A stretch of DNA of 64,000 nt. Origin: Conus ventricosus (taxonomy: Eukaryota > Mollusca > Gastropoda > Neogastropoda > Conidae). Position 1 is the stretch's first letter; every line of letters starts with the position of its first letter. Both the position numbers and the translations under genes were made by a program. The notes beneath the pieces are model-generated. The model saw only the letters and a program-made list of their open reading frames with translations. It ran no database searches and was not told where the DNA came from. The stretch lies in assembly GCA_018398815.1 (NCBI GenBank), contig CM031607.1:88428525-88492524 (forward strand). The letters are read 5' to 3'. Below, piece by piece: positions 22,080 through 33,278 of the stretch.

Positions 22080-23259
22080 TGTAACAGATAGGCTGACACG
22101 AGGCTTCGAAACCTAATCGCCTTATTTTAGGCTAGCGAGTGACGAGCGACTTCGTTCACACAGCGCACGGCCAAGCGACCAAAAAATCAATAAAGGGGGG
22201 GGGGCGGGGAGACTGGGGCTTGCCAGACGTGAGGGGTTGGGGTGGGGGGTGTATTCATTTCAAGGTTTGACAAGCGACACCTGGCGGCGCGTTAGCGCAT
22301 TTCTAGGACTGCTTACGTGTCACTCCTTTGTGGCAGCCACCGTCAGCAAGACCCGGTTTGTATGTTTGAAGGTGTGTGGTGTAGTGAGAAGATATTACGG
22401 GTTTTTGTGAAGGTTGGGTTTTGTTTATATAATATTTTGCTCATGGCAGAACAAAGGCTCAGTGGGAGATTTCTAAGCTGACAATACTCTTGTCGAGCCA
22501 TGTTGGTACATGCACATTTGTTTAGTGCCTTTGGATGAGTTGAGAAGCGGCAGGCCCCTCTTCTTATTCTCGCAAACATAAGGAGAGATTGCTGTTTGTG
22601 AATCCATATGCTAAATGGTTTTCTACAGTTGGTCATTTCTTTCATAGAAGTCTACTCTATGGAGGAAGGATTTGTATTTAATGTTTACACGCTAGTGAGG
22701 AGATAGAAAATTATTGGGACCCTACTCCTCGTACACGAACCAATGCAACTTCCAAACACACTCTATCAAAGTCCGCAGCATGAGAGAGAGAACTAGCAGC
22801 TTCCACCTAGGAGCGGCCAAAAGGTCACAGAACACTACAATAAAAAAAAACTGGCAAGCCGTTTCTTCAGCGCTCCACCCTAGTGCGGTCCAAAGGTCAA
22901 CAGTGGCAACAGCCGTTTCTTCATTACGCTCCACCCTAGAGCGGTTCAAAGGTACAACAGTTGGCAAGCCGTTACTCTTTTTTTTTTTTTTTTTCTTCCC
23001 AGCGCTCATCCTAGAGCGGTTGTCAAAGAGTCACCAGTAGCACAGCCGTTTTCCAGCGCTCCACCTAGAGCGCTCAAAGGTTTACGTGGCATGCCGTCTT
23101 GAGAGGATCTCAGCGCTCCACACCTAGAGCGGTCAAGGTTATCAGCAGTGAGACAGATTAGACTTTTTTTGACCTTGCTGCTTCGTCGCTTTGCTGTCTA
23201 TGCTCACTTCACATCACAGGTCGCGCTCTATACAGACGTCTTGCGCCTAGTGGTTGTTA
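22080..23259. mobile_element. Possible solo LTR (weak)
   Basis: The stretch starts TGTAACAG and ends GTTGTTACA, the inverted TGTAACA/TGTTACA pair often seen at Gypsy LTR ends. The internal AATAAA candidate actually falls just outside, at about 23,271. The bases flanking both ends do not match, so no target duplication supports it. A tandem repeat lies inside. Low confidence. Confidence 0.2.
22797..23150 (+). repeat. Degenerate tandem repeat, unit about 60-90 bp
   Basis: Five to six copies of a block with CAGCGCTCCACCCTAGAGCG, GTCAAAGGTCAACAGT and GGCAAGCCGTTTCTTC. CGCTC..CTAGAGCG within each unit is a short inverted repeat. One unit has a T run inserted (22,977-22,994). Confidence 0.8.
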
Positions 23260-23329
23260 CACATGACAAAGAATAAAGCTTGTGTACCACCACCACACAC
23301 ACTCCCCACCCCCCAAGTCAACCCCAACG

Positions 23330-23520
23330 TTCTTAATTAAGTTTCTAATAAGTCACCCCATAGTTTCTTAAATTAAGTTTTTATGTAAGTTACTTCAAGG
23401 TCTTTAATAAGTTCTTGCTTAGTTTTTTAATTAAGTTCTTGATTGAAGTTAACCTCAAGATTGTACATTAAGTCATCTACTAAGTACAACCAAGTTTTAT
23501 TTAACGTTATCTTATTAATT
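23330..23520 (+). repeat. AT-rich degenerate repeat around TTAATTAAGTTCTT
   Basis: Irregular recurrence of TTAATTAAGTT, AATAAGTTCTTG and related words. It looks like an old decayed satellite or simple-sequence drift. Confidence 0.5.
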
Positions 23521-25087
23521 ATCAAAAAAATACACATCTATGTTTTCTATCTTTAAATAAGTAGTGTCTAATATAGTACCACACAGCCTCAAATACAACG
23601 GTCATCGCTAAGAAGTTCTTGCTCGGGCCGTTCTACTCTGCGCGAGACTCGGTAGCTAGATCTTAATGAAGTTTTCTACATCAAAGCAACCGCTTGATTA
23701 CAATTTGGGTAAATATGGAAAATGTCTTTATATAGACTCCATGTCTTTATAATATTGACCTTCATCATTTTCTAATACGGGCCTAGTCTACTCATTTTTA
23801 TTAAATAAATTTAAAATTAGTTTTCTTAAAAATATTTATCCACCTGCAAATGGATCAAAAATGACCTTTCTGTTGTTGACGGTTCTGGCGTGTGTTGTTT
23901 GTCTGTATTTAGTGGTCAGATTTTTTGATTGCTTTTGTTTTTGTTGCCATTGGTTATATATTTATACCGTAATAACTGCCCCACAACAGCAGCATTGGCG
24001 ACCAAAAATGGCAACAGTTTTAATTCTATATACCATGAAGACGTTGGTGTCTGTACGGCCTTGTATCACTTGGAGTTTTTCTATAGACGCGGCATTGAAT
24101 AAACTTGTGCTGTCGCCTGACCGGTTGTTATGTTTTCTGATGAGTTATATTCTGTAACATTAATTTTTTTTGTCTGTTCACTCTGTAATTTTCTTCAAGC
24201 TATCAAACACAGACCTGGATTTTATAATGGTCTCACCTGATTTCAGCGTTTTTCTGCTGCTTTTCAGCGCTTGGTTACTTTTCATACCTGATTCAGTGTT
24301 TTTCTGATCTGTGATTTTCTGGCTCGGTCATTTTGGAAGGGAAATAAAATCTATTATGATTAAAAGTTATTAATCCATGTTTAATGGCGATCAACATTGT
24401 TCCAAATCTATAGTATAAATCACACCCTAGAGATCTACTGACTCTTTGTTATATCTGGATCTTGCGTTAATCATTGTAAGATTTGTTCAGAATCAATGGG
24501 TGCGAATCTACTGACTGTTTAGTGTACAAACTAGAACCGTTCTTGCCCCACACTTTTTACCATTCCTCGACCCCAAACTGCGCTCATACCGTTATAGATA
24601 CTTAATAATGTCCTTGTCTGGCGACATCAGTGGAATCCTGTTCATCGCGCTGACTCTTCAGTTCCGAGGAATGTTTTGTTTTTCCCACATGTGCCATAAG
24701 AATTTACAACCTTCACTTTTTTGGGCATAATAGCTTGGTCATCACCTTGGTCATTTCATAACGTTCAGGAAGGTTTTAGGCCACCTTGTAGCTGTAGTAG
24801 ATCATCACTGTTCCTGTTTTTTAAATAATTTAATTATTTTATTTTTCCTAAAAAATGAGCACCGAAAAAACTGTTGCCTAACATTGTATACCATTCTGCT
24901 GTTATTGGAGGTCTAAGTGTAGGATACTCAATGCTTGGTAAAAGTTGTTAAGAATGTAAACCAGCAGAATCTTGGCAACCTAGACTTTGTGGATTCAGCA
25001 ATAGCTTATTGCTATTATTGCAGATTAGCTTCGTTTGCCACGAAAGATTTTTCTAGTTAAGGCAAGTATAATTCCAGACGTATAAAT
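23521..25087. other. AT-rich stretch, no recognised gene
   Basis: A 98-codon plus frame at 23,861-24,157 begins with a hydrophobic N-terminal stretch but matches nothing I recognise. Confidence 0.5.
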
Positions 25088-25543
25088 ATGTATCTAAAAA
25101 ATACATTTATAAAATGGTTCACTCGTAATGATGATATGCGGCGCCTGTGGTTAATGCCCGCCGCTTTAAGTGGAAGTATTAGCATATTAGTAAATGCGAG
25201 ATTGAAGGCGATGAGGCAAATACGAACAGAACAAAGTGTGGAGCAAACTGCCCGCAGCACAAGGATCGCTATGAAAAGCAGAGCCTTGGGCCAGTTAGAT
25301 TTTATTAACACACACTGGAAAAAACAGGGCATGCCAGCTTACACATTTACAAGATGTGATCAAGCCCATAAAACAACTTTATCTATGTACAGGCCAAACC
25401 AATCGAGACATTGCCCCCACAACAAATTCGCTGACTTTTTATCAACCATCAAGAAAAACAAGAAAAAGATGCAGAAATTGGGTTTATGTCTCTGGTCATG
25501 CAGTTGTGTATTTTTATTAGCCACCAATAATATGGATGAATAA
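25088..25543 (+). CDS. Unrecognised 151-codon basic ORF beside the Polinton-type integrase
   Basis: A basic frame (MRRLWLMPAALSGSISILVN near its start) lies directly upstream of, and in the same direction as, the integrase. It is not low-complexity sequence. I recognise no family. Its place next to Polinton genes suggests a small Polinton protein, perhaps a core-particle-like basic protein, but this is a guess from position and charge. No start context or intron information supports expression. Confidence 0.35.
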   Translation: MYLKNTFIKWFTRNDDMRRLWLMPAALSGSISILVNARLKAMRQIRTEQSVEQTARSTRIAMKSRALGQLDFINTHWKKQGMPAYTFTRCDQAHKTTLSMYRPNQSRHCPHNKFADFLSTIKKNKKKMQKLGLCLWSCSCVFLLATNNMDE

Positions 25544-25589
25544 AAAATGAACAAAATCTTTTTATTCGCCCCCAAGGATATGGAAGGGA

Positions 25590-26530
25590 ATAACAGCAAT
25601 TAAAAAGCTTCAGACCAAGCAGGCTGGAGTTAGATGAACAAACAGCAAAAGACTGGGTATCTAAACAAGCGATTTGGACAAATGTATTTACACGCGCCTA
25701 GAATGAATTCAAGAGACACCTTTGTGAAACGCAATACCGAACGTCCACCCATCAAATGGATCTTTATATTTACCCTCGATACGATTAGGACGAAAAAGAT
25801 TTAAGTACGCGCTTCAGATCTTTGAGCATAGCTTCAAGATACAAAGCATGCGGAAAACATTAACCCAAATGAGTGCTTATGCTGTTGCTGTCGTCTATAC
25901 AATGAATATACCAACGAGGCCCCTTACTTATCCTCGCATCGAGTCAAGTCGCATGATGGAAAGAATTTAAAGGCCAAGTGAATGATTATGTTGAATAACA
26001 TAGCAGTTACCATCTCATAAAAGAGGCAATTCAGGAGTTCACAGATCACAGGCGTTAGTTGAAAACTATAACAAACAGTTAGCGGAAGACCTTTATTTCT
26101 ACTCCAGGTATCACAGAGAGTGATTGACAATTCACGCAAACAGAATGGGTTAGAAGACTGCCTCAGCTCTTTGCGTGCAATGCAATAATGATGAATTTAA
26201 AGGGCTAAAGCCCAGTACAAGCACTCAAACGAAAAACAATAAAAATGTTGCTGAAGACTCCAGTACACCAGCAAAATATTACGTTTGGTTTAAAAGTAAG
26301 GTAACCTTATTTACGGGCGGAAGCAGAAGGGGACACTGCATCAGGGCACAGATCCTGTTTGGAGTGTTGATCCCTATGAAATAAAAAGAATTGTCAAAAT
26401 GAATCCACCGTGTATTATTTACGAGGAAACTGACAAAACAAATAACCATCCAGCTCCTCAAAGATCTTATGGAAAGAAGAACTGCAGACTAATCCCTTCC
26501 AGACACCGTTTCCAGGTTGCTTAGTTAATT
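25590..26530 (+). pseudogene. Polinton/Maverick-type retroviral-like integrase, frameshifted
   Basis: Read across frame changes, it shows LDEQTAKDWVSKQAIW (about 25,640-25,680; expected before the core). A THQMDL block with the position of the first catalytic Asp follows (about 25,745), then an IASRYK-like stretch (about 25,830) and LVENYNKQLAEDLYFYSR (about 26,055-26,110; around the catalytic Glu). An EWVRRLPQLF stretch is at about 26,145. The C-terminus resembles the chromo/SH3-like end of these integrases (ATDPVWSVDPYEIKRIV, about 26,345-26,400). It would join the linear element to chromosomal DNA. The domain order is right, but at least five frame changes or stops interrupt it. Confidence 0.7.
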
Positions 26531-26899
26531 TACGTAAGTATATACTTTGAGTTTCAAATGGAAGCTCAGAAGGAAGCCAGAATGTGAACCAAGAATAGCT
26601 CAATGGAAGAGGACCTTGAAAATGATACGGGAATCCTTTCATGCGTGTAATCGCTTTTAAGGAAGGAAAACATTTCGAGGATTAATCAATGCCATGCTAA
26701 ATCATCCAGATTTTTTTTTTCCCGGGCCTCAACAACTCAAACCCCCAACTTGGGAAAAAGAATATCTTGAAATAATAAAAAAAAATTCGAACGCGTCAAG
26801 CAAACAAGAGAAAAGATTTTTAATGAATTGGATGAAGCTATGATTGATCTTATAATAAAAGTGATGAAAATATAACCCCCCTGTTTAGGCGGGTCCTCC
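26531..26899. other. Gap between convergent Polinton genes
   Basis: Plus-strand traces (LKPPTWEKEYLEIIKKN at about 26,730, then a Glu/Lys-rich tail near 26,800) look like residual coding sequence, but I cannot assign them. Confidence 0.4.
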
Positions 26900-29800
26900 A
26901 GTGCACCGATTGCATATGATAACTCTGGATTCAACCAACACACGTTTTGTGTTTGTTCTATCTAAAACGGACTTCTTTGTTACAACTGTCTATTGTGTTG
27001 ATCTATGTGGGATTAGATCGCAGTTTTACGTTGTCTTGATGAAAAGTCTTATTAGCCAAACAAGCTTCTTTGTAGTTGTTGTGATATGTTTGACTGCCAC
27101 ATCGCTTGCGAGATATTCCCTTTGCTTTCTTAATGATTTCTCCTGGCTCGAAATCTGTACATTTTTTACCTTAAACCAACACAAACTCCTCTTGTTCAAC
27201 CTTTCCAGATAATTCATCCTTCATCTTTCTAAAACTTCTTGTTAGTAATTCGAATGTAAAGGGAGTCTTTAGGGTTTTTTTTTAAAAATCGGGAGTGGTC
27301 AATACCCATTCCTGACATGCCCTATAGCACTTCGGGTTCCATGTCTTTAATAGATGTCTTCAGTGGGGGATATCTATAACAAACTATCGGTATCTGTGTA
27401 AAGTACTCTGGACTCAGGATTACAGGGGCTTAACGTAGTCATAAAGAAATTCTAACTTCAAAAGCATTTGATATTTCTAAAACAGTTAAACCAATAAAAA
27501 CAGGTTGCCAATTTGACTTTCTTTTTTTTCATCATTTATGCCAAATAGGTGATCATGGAATCTTCTAAGTCCTGATATTGGTTTTGAAGTCAGCTTAATT
27601 GCTTCGTTCTCTTGGTGACCAATCTGACATCTTTACGCTTGTGCGGATTCTCCATAGTCTTTCCAAAAAGCTGTTGTTCATCAGCTTGAAAAAGCTTTTT
27701 CTGAAGCATCTGTGGATTTAGTTCTGAGATCAGTGTTCTTCATGATGTATGGTTTCATGAACTGTTCTTGATCAAAAGCAATTATACGATGAACAGCTGT
27801 TAACTTTAAACCATGTCTTAAATAAAATTGTAGAAGTCTGTAATGACAGACATAATTTTTTTTTGCCCGAAGATTAGGCACAAGTTTAGGCGGCTCTCTT
27901 GGATCCATCTTTAGACTTTCTGCTGCTAATGGATAGTCATTATGCAGGTCATGGAGTTCATGAGGATATTCAAAAGTCAACTTCTAGAATGAAACCACGC
28001 TGTTGATCAGGCGTTAAACTGCCCAACCACTTTAATGCCTTTTGAATATTATTCGGATCGCCGCCTGTGTACATTTTAAGTTGCGTAATGGAAGTGATTG
28101 CGCCATTGCCCAACATACAGATTGTTTGCATCTAAATACATAAGATAGTTAGACCTTTTACTTGGATCATAGTCGTCCAAGTATTTGTTGTTTGCTTTAC
28201 AGTAATGATGCGACGCCATACTAATTCCTCCACGCAATCCGTTTTCAATCATCTGAATCATTGGTAAATCTGACAATAAATCAATCTGTACTCCAGTAAA
28301 CTTTAAGAAAGCATCCCAGTCATCCCGGGCGCAGGAAATGTAATGCGCGGGATCCAGGCTGTAATGTTTCATGCAGGTCTTTCTATAGTTTTCAAAGACG
28401 TCCGCCAACAAAATACATCAGCCATCAAGTAGGAGTCATGATAGTCTCCCATCGTTTTACATCTAACTTCTGCCACGCATCTTGAGCATGCTGGTAATCA
28501 GAGTCACTGATGTCCTTTCCTCTAAGACTAGAAAAGAACGCGCCTTTAGGAGGAAGTGTGTCTTCATCAAACCTTTCCCAACTGTTCATGTACTCATAAG
28601 GGTAAACGCCCTTTCTAACAAGAGTTGGGTCAAAATATTCTTCTGTTATTGGGCAGGACTTTAAGGACATAGCAGTGACTCTAATGAACCCATCATGTGC
28701 TGCATAGAGTCATAAAAAGACATGTTATTTCAGATTAAAGCACATGTACTTTTCTGATGACTGTGCAATGCATGGGCACCTGAAGGCATCGTCCACTGCT
28801 TTCATTATAAGATGAGAGTCGTAACCTCGCAAGTTGTGAAAGAATACAGGCAGCTTCCATGTCTTAGGATTTAAACTTTAGTTGAAGATTGCATTTACTG
28901 TGCGCTGCTCCTCTGAACTTTCCACTAATGTGATCATGGTCTCTTATTCGGATTTGTTGCTTGTTCAGAGTTCTAAACCACAAATCCAACAATGTGTGGC
29001 TGAGTCATACTGTTGTTGGTCTTCAGGTGCCATTATGATTTCAGATAAGTTTAGATTATTAGAACAGTCATTGCGCACTTTGCTGCATGCGTTCTAAGAA
29101 GTATTTTGCGCATTAGGCCTCTATATAATTCTGGTTTTGAATGAACGCCATCCGACCTGACAACGATGAAAGCAAATGAACAAATTTGATGATTACTCAT
29201 TAAGATGTTTTTCGAAGTTTTTGTGGCGCTGGCCCTTCATAAGGAACAATGAGTGATTCAAAGTCTGCGTAAACAACATATGGTGATTTTGCATCCGTTT
29301 CCAGTTCTTAAAACTAACTTTAGATCCGGGTGGAGGTGTAATTAGTTCCGTATTACAGTCTACAGAACTTTTACAATGTTTCTTATGTTCGCTCGCAGCT
29401 TGACAGATGGCATTCTTGTTAAACATTTTCTACAGAATTCTTGTTTGTGCCCATCTTTTGAAGTATGCTGCATTAGTTTACTCATTGTTCGTATTAATGT
29501 GTAATGCGGTAGCCCCGCTGGTGAAAACATCAGTAGTAAGTCAACATGATTTTTGTCTGGTTCGCCAATTGTTGGCTGTTCTTGACACTTTAATTGGCAG
29601 TAATTTGTTTCCTCATCCCATGTGTATACATTAACAGTTATTGGTTTGTTTTGTTCTTCAAACGATCAATTTGGTCTACACTAACAGGAAAGGACACCCC
29701 ACTAAAGTTAAGATCATTGATGTAAGGACGATAGTTAGACACTCTCTCTGCGTTTTTTGCGGATATAATGCAGCCTTGCGAGAACACACCACATAAAACA

Positions 29801-30300
29801 TTTGTTGTCTGAATTCTTTATGTTTAGAACTGCTCTTTTCGCTACCAACTCTCGAGGCAGTGGAATGTAAGACTTGCCAACAATCGGTGCATACTTAGCC
29901 TGTTTTAATCTAATCTCTAAAACTTCGCCCTCTGACCAACCAGAGCCTCTCATTTTGGCTTCTTCAGCCGCAGCGTCAAACTGTGCAAGCAGTTCGTCTG
30001 CCCAACCGGGTGTTAAGTCATTATGAGAAAGAATAGTCTGTTGTTTAGTTGAGACCCAGACTTCTAGATTTTCTTCATTTATTGTTACATAGTCGATTAA
30101 AACAGCTAACATTACTTTAACTGGCGGGTCTATTGTTAGTTTACTTGGAACTTGAGAAATAGCATGTACAACGCTTGCCCGCACGTTTGCTGGATCAATG
30201 ACTTCTAAATCAATATCATTCAGTGCTCTTGATAAACGCTCTCTCTCAAGCATTCCTTCAAACAATTCGTCTTGCCCTTCATATATCTTACCATGTGAGT
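26900..30300 (-). pseudogene. Polinton/Maverick-type protein-primed family B DNA polymerase (pPolB), frameshifted
   Basis: Minus strand, N to C: conserved YIPLPRELVAKRAVLNIKN-type lead-in (within 29,735-30,265), Exo I YADFES (29,254-29,271), Exo II FHNLRGYDSHLIM (28,803-28,844), Exo III-like region (about 28,690-28,730), palm motif A YLDANNLY (28,115-28,138), motif B KLMNNS (27,670-27,687), motif C YTDTDS (27,383-27,400), and a KKAKGI stretch (about 27,110). The complete set of polymerase and 3'-5' exonuclease motifs is in order. This enzyme replicates Polintons and related adintovirus-like elements from a protein primer. At least six frame changes and several stops break it; nearness to the N gap means some may be consensus errors. 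Confidence 0.9.
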
Positions 30301-30500
30301 TTCTTTTCTAACTCAAAATATTTATTTAAATTAAAAAAAATACTTAATCAGAATCAATATCAACGGTCTTTTTGTGCTTGGACTCATAAACTAAAGTATA
30401 AACACCTTCGTGTTGTTACTGTGAGCTGTTTAGAACAGAGTTTAAAGTTTCGTTACTTTTTTTAAGCATTCCTTTTTATCTGCTCGGCGTCTGGCTGTTG

Positions 30501-31500
30501 NNNNNNNNNNNNNNNNNNNNNNNNNNNNNNNNNNNNNNNNNNNNNNNNNNNNNNNNNNNNNNNNNNNNNNNNNNNNNNNNNNNNNNNNNNNNNNNNNNNN
30601 NNNNNNNNNNNNNNNNNNNNNNNNNNNNNNNNNNNNNNNNNNNNNNNNNNNNNNNNNNNNNNNNNNNNNNNNNNNNNNNNNNNNNNNNNNNNNNNNNNNN
30701 NNNNNNNNNNNNNNNNNNNNNNNNNNNNNNNNNNNNNNNNNNNNNNNNNNNNNNNNNNNNNNNNNNNNNNNNNNNNNNNNNNNNNNNNNNNNNNNNNNNN
30801 NNNNNNNNNNNNNNNNNNNNNNNNNNNNNNNNNNNNNNNNNNNNNNNNNNNNNNNNNNNNNNNNNNNNNNNNNNNNNNNNNNNNNNNNNNNNNNNNNNNN
30901 NNNNNNNNNNNNNNNNNNNNNNNNNNNNNNNNNNNNNNNNNNNNNNNNNNNNNNNNNNNNNNNNNNNNNNNNNNNNNNNNNNNNNNNNNNNNNNNNNNNN
31001 NNNNNNNNNNNNNNNNNNNNNNNNNNNNNNNNNNNNNNNNNNNNNNNNNNNNNNNNNNNNNNNNNNNNNNNNNNNNNNNNNNNNNNNNNNNNNNNNNNNN
31101 NNNNNNNNNNNNNNNNNNNNNNNNNNNNNNNNNNNNNNNNNNNNNNNNNNNNNNNNNNNNNNNNNNNNNNNNNNNNNNNNNNNNNNNNNNNNNNNNNNNN
31201 NNNNNNNNNNNNNNNNNNNNNNNNNNNNNNNNNNNNNNNNNNNNNNNNNNNNNNNNNNNNNNNNNNNNNNNNNNNNNNNNNNNNNNNNNNNNNNNNNNNN
31301 NNNNNNNNNNNNNNNNNNNNNNNNNNNNNNNNNNNNNNNNNNNNNNNNNNNNNNNNNNNNNNNNNNNNNNNNNNNNNNNNNNNNNNNNNNNNNNNNNNNN
31401 NNNNNNNNNNNNNNNNNNNNNNNNNNNNNNNNNNNNNNNNNNNNNNNNNNNNNNNNNNNNNNNNNNNNNNNNNNNNNNNNNNNNNNNNNNNNNNNNNNNN
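30501..31500. other. Assembly gap (1,000 N)
   Basis: Exactly 1,000 N, which suggests a gap of conventional, unmeasured size between two contigs. Both predicted frames through it are artefacts. Confidence 0.99.
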
Positions 31501-32489
31501 CTAGATTATTTCTCAATTCCTCACATTTAGATACTTTGACTTCCTTGTCCCCAATTTTCATATATATCCTTTTGGTGTGTTTGGTTTCAATATTAAGTAT
31601 TTACTTTTTTCTGCATTTGACAATTAGTTCCAGTATCAGACCACTGTACTACTGTTTCAACATTTTTGTAATTCTTATACAATTTCGGGAGTTATAAAGT
31701 TTTGTGTCATCTGACAAATTTTACATGTATCTTTAAGGCACGGTATAAGATGGAAAGTTTAAAGCCCATTTTGTGTCATCGATTATATGTGCAAATGGGT
31801 GTGCTTGAGCGTTGCTACATTCTTTTGAAGTTTATTTTAACCATTGGAAAAGAAAAAGTATAGGACAAGAAACCTCTTCCCGAGCGTTTGTTAAGAAATC
31901 CACTGAAGCGTAGAAATTAATAAATAAAGAACTTTTAAAATGACAAAAGCAAATAATGAAAATTAAACAGCTGAATAAATGGGGTAATAACGAAAACACG
32001 GTTAGTAGCTAAATACACAATAAATAAGAAACAGAAAAAGAAAAGTAAATAAATAACACAACACACAAACTTTCCAATTTAAAAAAGAATCAGAAGGTAA
32101 GGATTGGTAGTTCCTACTTCATTTAGCTCATGTTTATTAGTGGGATAGCGCCAAAGCAGTATTTTGGTAACCAGTGTTATTACGTGTTCATAAATGATCG
32201 CCTTGTAGGAATTAAAAATATGTTTATCTTCCTGGTGACCCTTAGCAGCGAAATGTTTTGTTCAAAAATTTCTTTCTCCTTACTTCCCTTGACTTATGAA
32301 TTCTTGATCATTCCATGTGAAAACTCTTAAAATCTATGTGAAGCCTCAGAACCTACGTATAATTGCATATACATCGTGATGTCACAAACATAATGTTTTT
32401 ATTCGTTACCACTATATGACCGAAAAGCCCTATTTTCTCCTAAACTGGGATTTTCTCAATTAATTTTGGCGCCATTGGCGAATCCTTCG
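31501..32489. other. AT-rich stretch after the gap, no gene seen
   Basis: Very AT-rich, with A runs near 31,900-32,090. No motif recognised on either strand. Confidence 0.5.
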
Positions 32490-32674
32490 CAAGAAAAACA
32501 TATCAGTTCTCCAAAGGAATGCTGCGTGCGACAGCGGTATCGTCTAGCAGGCGATGACAGCACAGAGCAAACAGGGAATGTGTCCTTGTTGTCCTGTTTG
32601 CTCTGTGCTGTATGTCTGTAGACGATTCGGTGTCGCAAGCAAGCCTTCTTTGGAGAACTGAATATGTTTTCTTG
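32490..32674. repeat. Long inverted repeat (arms about 83-86 bp)
   Basis: The left arm 32,490-32,575 and right arm 32,592-32,674 are near-perfect reverse complements around a loop of about 16 bp. Anchors are CAGTTCTCCAAAG / CTTTGGAGAACTG and GCACAGAGCAAACAGG / CCTGTTTGCTCTGTGC. A transcript would form a long stem with bulges. No target duplication is evident. It may be a foldback/MITE remnant or a hairpin-RNA locus. Confidence 0.85.
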
Positions 32675-33278
32675 TTGGGAACAAGAGTTACCGTACTTGT
32701 TTATTGTTCAATTATACTGTGCACAAAAAATTTATTTCAGTCATTTTCATGCTTCATTTAGCATTCAAAATATTACAACCACAGAAGATAAGACTCAATC
32801 TACTGTTATGTCTATTATTATGTCTGGACTATTCACACTGGACAGAGTTCCCTGCAATACGGGGAATGTTTCTGTCAAATTTACCTTCATATTTTCAGCC
32901 GAAAAAAATATGCGTTTCGTTTTTGTGTGCACAGTATTTTACAGTTCCCTGCCTCACTTCTTATTCGATCTTCGCAGGACAAACCTTTAAATTTTCTTGA
33001 TTTAGTTGAAAGTTATGATAAAAACTGTAGAGTCAAAAAACCTACGTAAAGTATTCCGTATACGAGGCCTTTGGACATTTTCGCAAAGTTTGCGACCGCA
33101 AAAGTGTGCATCCAACGGAATGACAGTCGAGCCGACCTTTCTTGAAACAGTCGCTTCTTAGCTTTTTTTTCCGAGAGTTGTCACAATCTCAGCTTTTCTG
33201 TCATTGTCGGACATTTCGGTCCGCTGTTGTTATTCTAAGAAATTCAGACTTTCAGTTTAATCTTGTCGACGACATCAT
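32675..33278. other. Unassigned DNA up to segment B, no gene seen
   Basis: Overlapping short plus frames (108 and 98 codons at 32,664-33,000) have no recognised motif. Confidence 0.5.

Larger units (their letters stand above)
25088..30500. mobile_element. Polinton/Maverick (adintovirus-like) fragment
   Basis: An integrase (plus) and a pPolB (minus) converge tail to tail with about 370 bp between. The pair defines the Polinton/Maverick class, which overlaps with adintovirus-like animal viruses. No packaging ATPase, cysteine protease or capsid gene is recognised, and no terminal inverted repeat is found. The rest may lie in the N gap, be deleted, or be too decayed to read. Borders are approximate. 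Confidence 0.75.

Noticed and set aside
23861..24157. 98-codon ORF with hydrophobic start, as a small membrane protein
   Set aside because: No recognisable family, AT-rich non-coding context, no conserved partner; insufficient evidence for a gene.
30476..31697. 361- and 399-codon ORFs
   Set aside because: Composed of N characters from the assembly gap.
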